The notes below the pieces were generated by a model, which saw only the letters and a list, made by a program, of their open reading frames with translations, did no database searches and was not told the origin of the DNA. From Gammaproteobacteria bacterium (lineage in GTDB: Bacteria; Pseudomonadota; Gammaproteobacteria; Nevskiales; Nevskiaceae), in contig JAHZLQ010000046.1 in assembly GCA_022599775.1 (NCBI GenBank), positions 1-64,000 on the forward strand: 64,000 nucleotides of DNA, given 5' to 3'. Both the position numbers and the translations under genes were made by a program. The stretch's first letter is position 1; each line of letters begins with the position of its first letter. Positions 62,139 to 64,000 of the stretch are shown in pieces.

Positions 62139-64000
62139 TCACGCCGCAGCGTCGCCGCTGCGATCGCGCCGCAGAAACGCCACCGGCGGCGCCCACTGCT
62201 CGCCGGGGCGGCGCTTCTGCGTCACCAGCGTCAGGTCCGAGGGCTTGTAGACGTTGACGTTGTGCGTGTTGGGCGTGGTCAGGATGTATTGCGCACGAGT
62301 GGCTTCGAGGAAGCCGCCGACCTTGTCGATGTTGAAGATGTCGAGATGCGCGAAGGGTTCGTCGATGAACACGAAGCCGCCGCCGGCGTCCTCATCCATC
62401 AGCAGGCTGACCAGCAGGATCATGGACTTCATGACCTGCTGGCCGCCCGAGGCCTCGCCGTCGTTGAGGCCGATCATGCCCTTCTGGTCGAAATTGAAGC
62501 GCACCGCCAGCGCCGCCTGGGCGAGCTGCACATCGTCATTGGCGAGCTGCGGATGTTCGACTTCCACGGCGATGCCGGCGAGTTCGCCGAGCGTGCGCAG
62601 GTTCTGCGCGTAGCGCCGGATCGTGCCCTTGAGTACGTTGATGTAGCTGCCGCGCGCACGTTCGGTGGCGGTCTTGGCACGTTCGAGGTGGACGTACTGG
62701 TTGTCGATGGTGCCGGCCAGCTGCGCATGATCGCGCGCCAGCTTCTCGTGCTTGGCGATGCAGCTGTCATCGCGCACGAACTTGCCTTCCTCCAGTCTGG
62801 TGCGTTCGCGCCCGATCTCGCGCTCGACTTCGTGCACGCTCTCGAACTTCTTGCGCGCTTCATCCAGGGCATCCGGTGTCCGTTTTTCGGCCGGCAACCG
62901 CAGGCGTTGCTTGCGCAGTTCGACAATCCGCCGCACCTGTTCCTCGCGGGAATTGCCGACGCTGATGGAGAGCCGTTCGATGGCCGCTGCCATCTGTTTC
63001 AGACGCGCGGTCAGCTCGCCACGCTCTTCGCGCACCGCCTGGGCACGCAGGCCGGCTTCGCGCCGACGCGACTGCGCATCGGCCAGGGCTTCGGCGGCGG
63101 CCTGGGCGCGCGCCGCGCACTGCGGCCCGCGCATTTCGGCATCGGAAAATTCGGCCTGTCGCGCCGCCAGCTCGCGCGCGGCGTCCACACCGGCGATCAG
63201 CATCTGCAAGTCGCCGATGCGTTTCAGGGTCTGCTCCAGTGCGGGCTGCACGGCGTCGTGCTCGGCCTGCAGTTGCACCACGCGCTGCTTCATCGGCACG
63301 GCAGCGGCGCGTCCGAAATAGAAGTCGTCCACGGACACGTCGCGTGCACCGCGCCGTTCGCGGTGATAGCCCTGCGGCGTGATCCAGCTTTGTCGCGCCG
63401 GCAGGTCCGCACCCTCGGCAGCGTCGCGCACGCATTGGATGTCGTTGAGCATGCGCGGCAACCACACCGGCGGTTTGGCGGTGAAGCGTACGCAGGCGCC
63501 GAGCGAACCGGCCGTGGCCGGCGGCGCGAGTTCGCGGTCCGGCACCACGTAGTGGCGGAACCGCAACTGCTCCCCGAGCCGCCAGGCGCGCGCCCGGTCG
63601 TCGGGATCATCCAGCAATACGACGTGGCGCAGGCCGCGCAGCACCGCTTCGACCGCGCCCTGCCAGGCGGGATCGCTGATTTCGACGATCTCGGCCAGGC
63701 CGCAATGTGCGATTCCGGCGTCGGTGAGTGCCGAACGAAATTGCTCGACCTCACGCGGCGCCAGGCTGCGGCCGCTTTCCAGGGCGGCGATGCGCGCCTT
63801 GAGTTCGCTGATGCTTTGCGCCAGTTCGGCTTGTCGGCGCGTCAGCGAAAAGCGTTCCTGCTGGGCGGCGTCGAACTGCGTGCTGGCTTTCCCGACATCG
63901 ATGCCGGCGGCCTGTTCGCGCGCCATGCCGAGCAGACGCTCACGCGATTCCAGGGTCTTTTCGATGGCACCGGCGTCGCTGCGCGCGGCAATGAATGCCT
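62139..64000 (-). CDS. SMC-like ATPase, C-terminal part (runs off the window)
   Basis: Open reading frame that continues past the right edge of the window; 620 codons are seen. Most is coiled-coil (LTRRQAELAQSISELKARIA...), a hinge-like globular region around 300 residues before the end (EIVEISDPAWQGAVEAVLRGLRHVVLLD), and the C-terminal head with the signature SGGQQVMKSM and Walker B GFVFIDEPFAHLD, ending near residue 560 of the visible part. Family is SMC/RecN-like; Walker A lies off-window. Function in chromosome segregation or repair cannot be settled. Confidence 0.8.
   Translation of the reverse strand, partial: AFIAARSDAGAIEKTLESRERLLGMAREQAAGIDVGKASTQFDAAQQERFSLTRRQAELAQSISELKARIAALESGRSLAPREVEQFRSALTDAGIAHCGLAEIVEISDPAWQGAVEAVLRGLRHVVLLDDPDDRARAWRLGEQLRFRHYVVPDRELAPPATAGSLGACVRFTAKPPVWLPRMLNDIQCVRDAAEGADLPARQSWITPQGYHRERRGARDVSVDDFYFGRAAAVPMKQRVVQLQAEHDAVQPALEQTLKRIGDLQMLIAGVDAARELAARQAEFSDAEMRGPQCAARAQAAAEALADAQSRRREAGLRAQAVREERGELTARLKQMAAAIERLSISVGNSREEQVRRIVELRKQRLRLPAEKRTPDALDEARKKFESVHEVEREIGRERTRLEEGKFVRDDSCIAKHEKLARDHAQLAGTIDNQYVHLERAKTATERARGSYINVLKGTIRRYAQNLRTLGELAGIAVEVEHPQLANDDVQLAQAALAVRFNFDQKGMIGLNDGEASGGQQVMKSMILLVSLLMDEDAGGGFVFIDEPFAHLDIFNIDKVGGFLEATRAQYILTTPNTHNVNVYKPSDLTLVTQKRRPGEQWAPPVAFLRRDRSGDAAA

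Overview
The window looks like a chromosomal piece of a GC-rich gammaproteobacterium with a two-membrane envelope and aerobic, lipid-rich metabolism. Evidence for this is a CvrA-type antiporter, a type II homoserine kinase as in Pseudomonas, OmpA, TonB-receptor, OprB and DUF3187 envelope proteins, RF3, HtrA, PBP4, and a fatty acyl reductase that reads like the Marinobacter enzyme. A Nevskiales/Solimonadaceae-type host is my inference; nothing here fixes the genus. No rRNA, tRNA or CRISPR array was seen.

Region 1 (1-37,000) is mostly housekeeping and envelope genes. In order: K+/H+ antiporter and thrB; small redox, thioesterase, toxin-antitoxin and LysR units enclosed by two inverted copies of a ~172-bp repeat; MgtE and SLC13 transporters; two OmpA proteins with thrombospondin-3 calcium repeats; a BIG2 lipoprotein; a zinc-type TonB receptor; DAHP synthase; a TonB-like protein; a fatty-alcohol-forming reductase with a second SDR; HtrA; an amidoligase/glutaminase pair; hydrolases; prfC.

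Region 2 (37,000-56,400) is accessory. It opens with a Fic protein whose promoter carries four phased ATAACC repeats and whose N-terminus is cut off by one extra C. A decayed IS3-family orfB follows. Next is a ten-gene same-strand run (39,343-50,130): an intradiol (hydroxyquinol-type) dioxygenase, a TIM-barrel sugar isomerase/dehydratase, an inositol-2-dehydrogenase-like enzyme, a second Gfo/Idh/MocA protein, a complete ChvE/XylFGH-like sugar ABC importer, a Dabb-domain protein, maleylacetate reductase and an OprB porin. A LysR gene and divergent pcaI-pcaJ-pcaF (51,345-53,907) complete a route from hydroxyquinol to succinyl-CoA and acetyl-CoA. The right edge is a graveyard of IS5, IS3 and IS30 pieces, one nested in another.

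The main novelty candidate is this island. It joins sugar or cyclitol import and oxidation to an aromatic ring-cleavage pathway, yet contains no aromatic hydroxylase. I propose that a deoxy-cyclitol (or an aryl or C-glycoside) is oxidised and dehydrated to hydroxyquinol and then funnelled through 3-oxoadipate. The genes are seen; the pathway and substrate are inferred.

Region 3 (56,400-64,000) returns to ordinary genes: PBP4, a quinoprotein-like beta-propeller lipoprotein, a DinF-type MATE exporter, an orphan IS orfA, a TfoX-N protein and the C-terminal part of an SMC-like ATPase that runs off the window.
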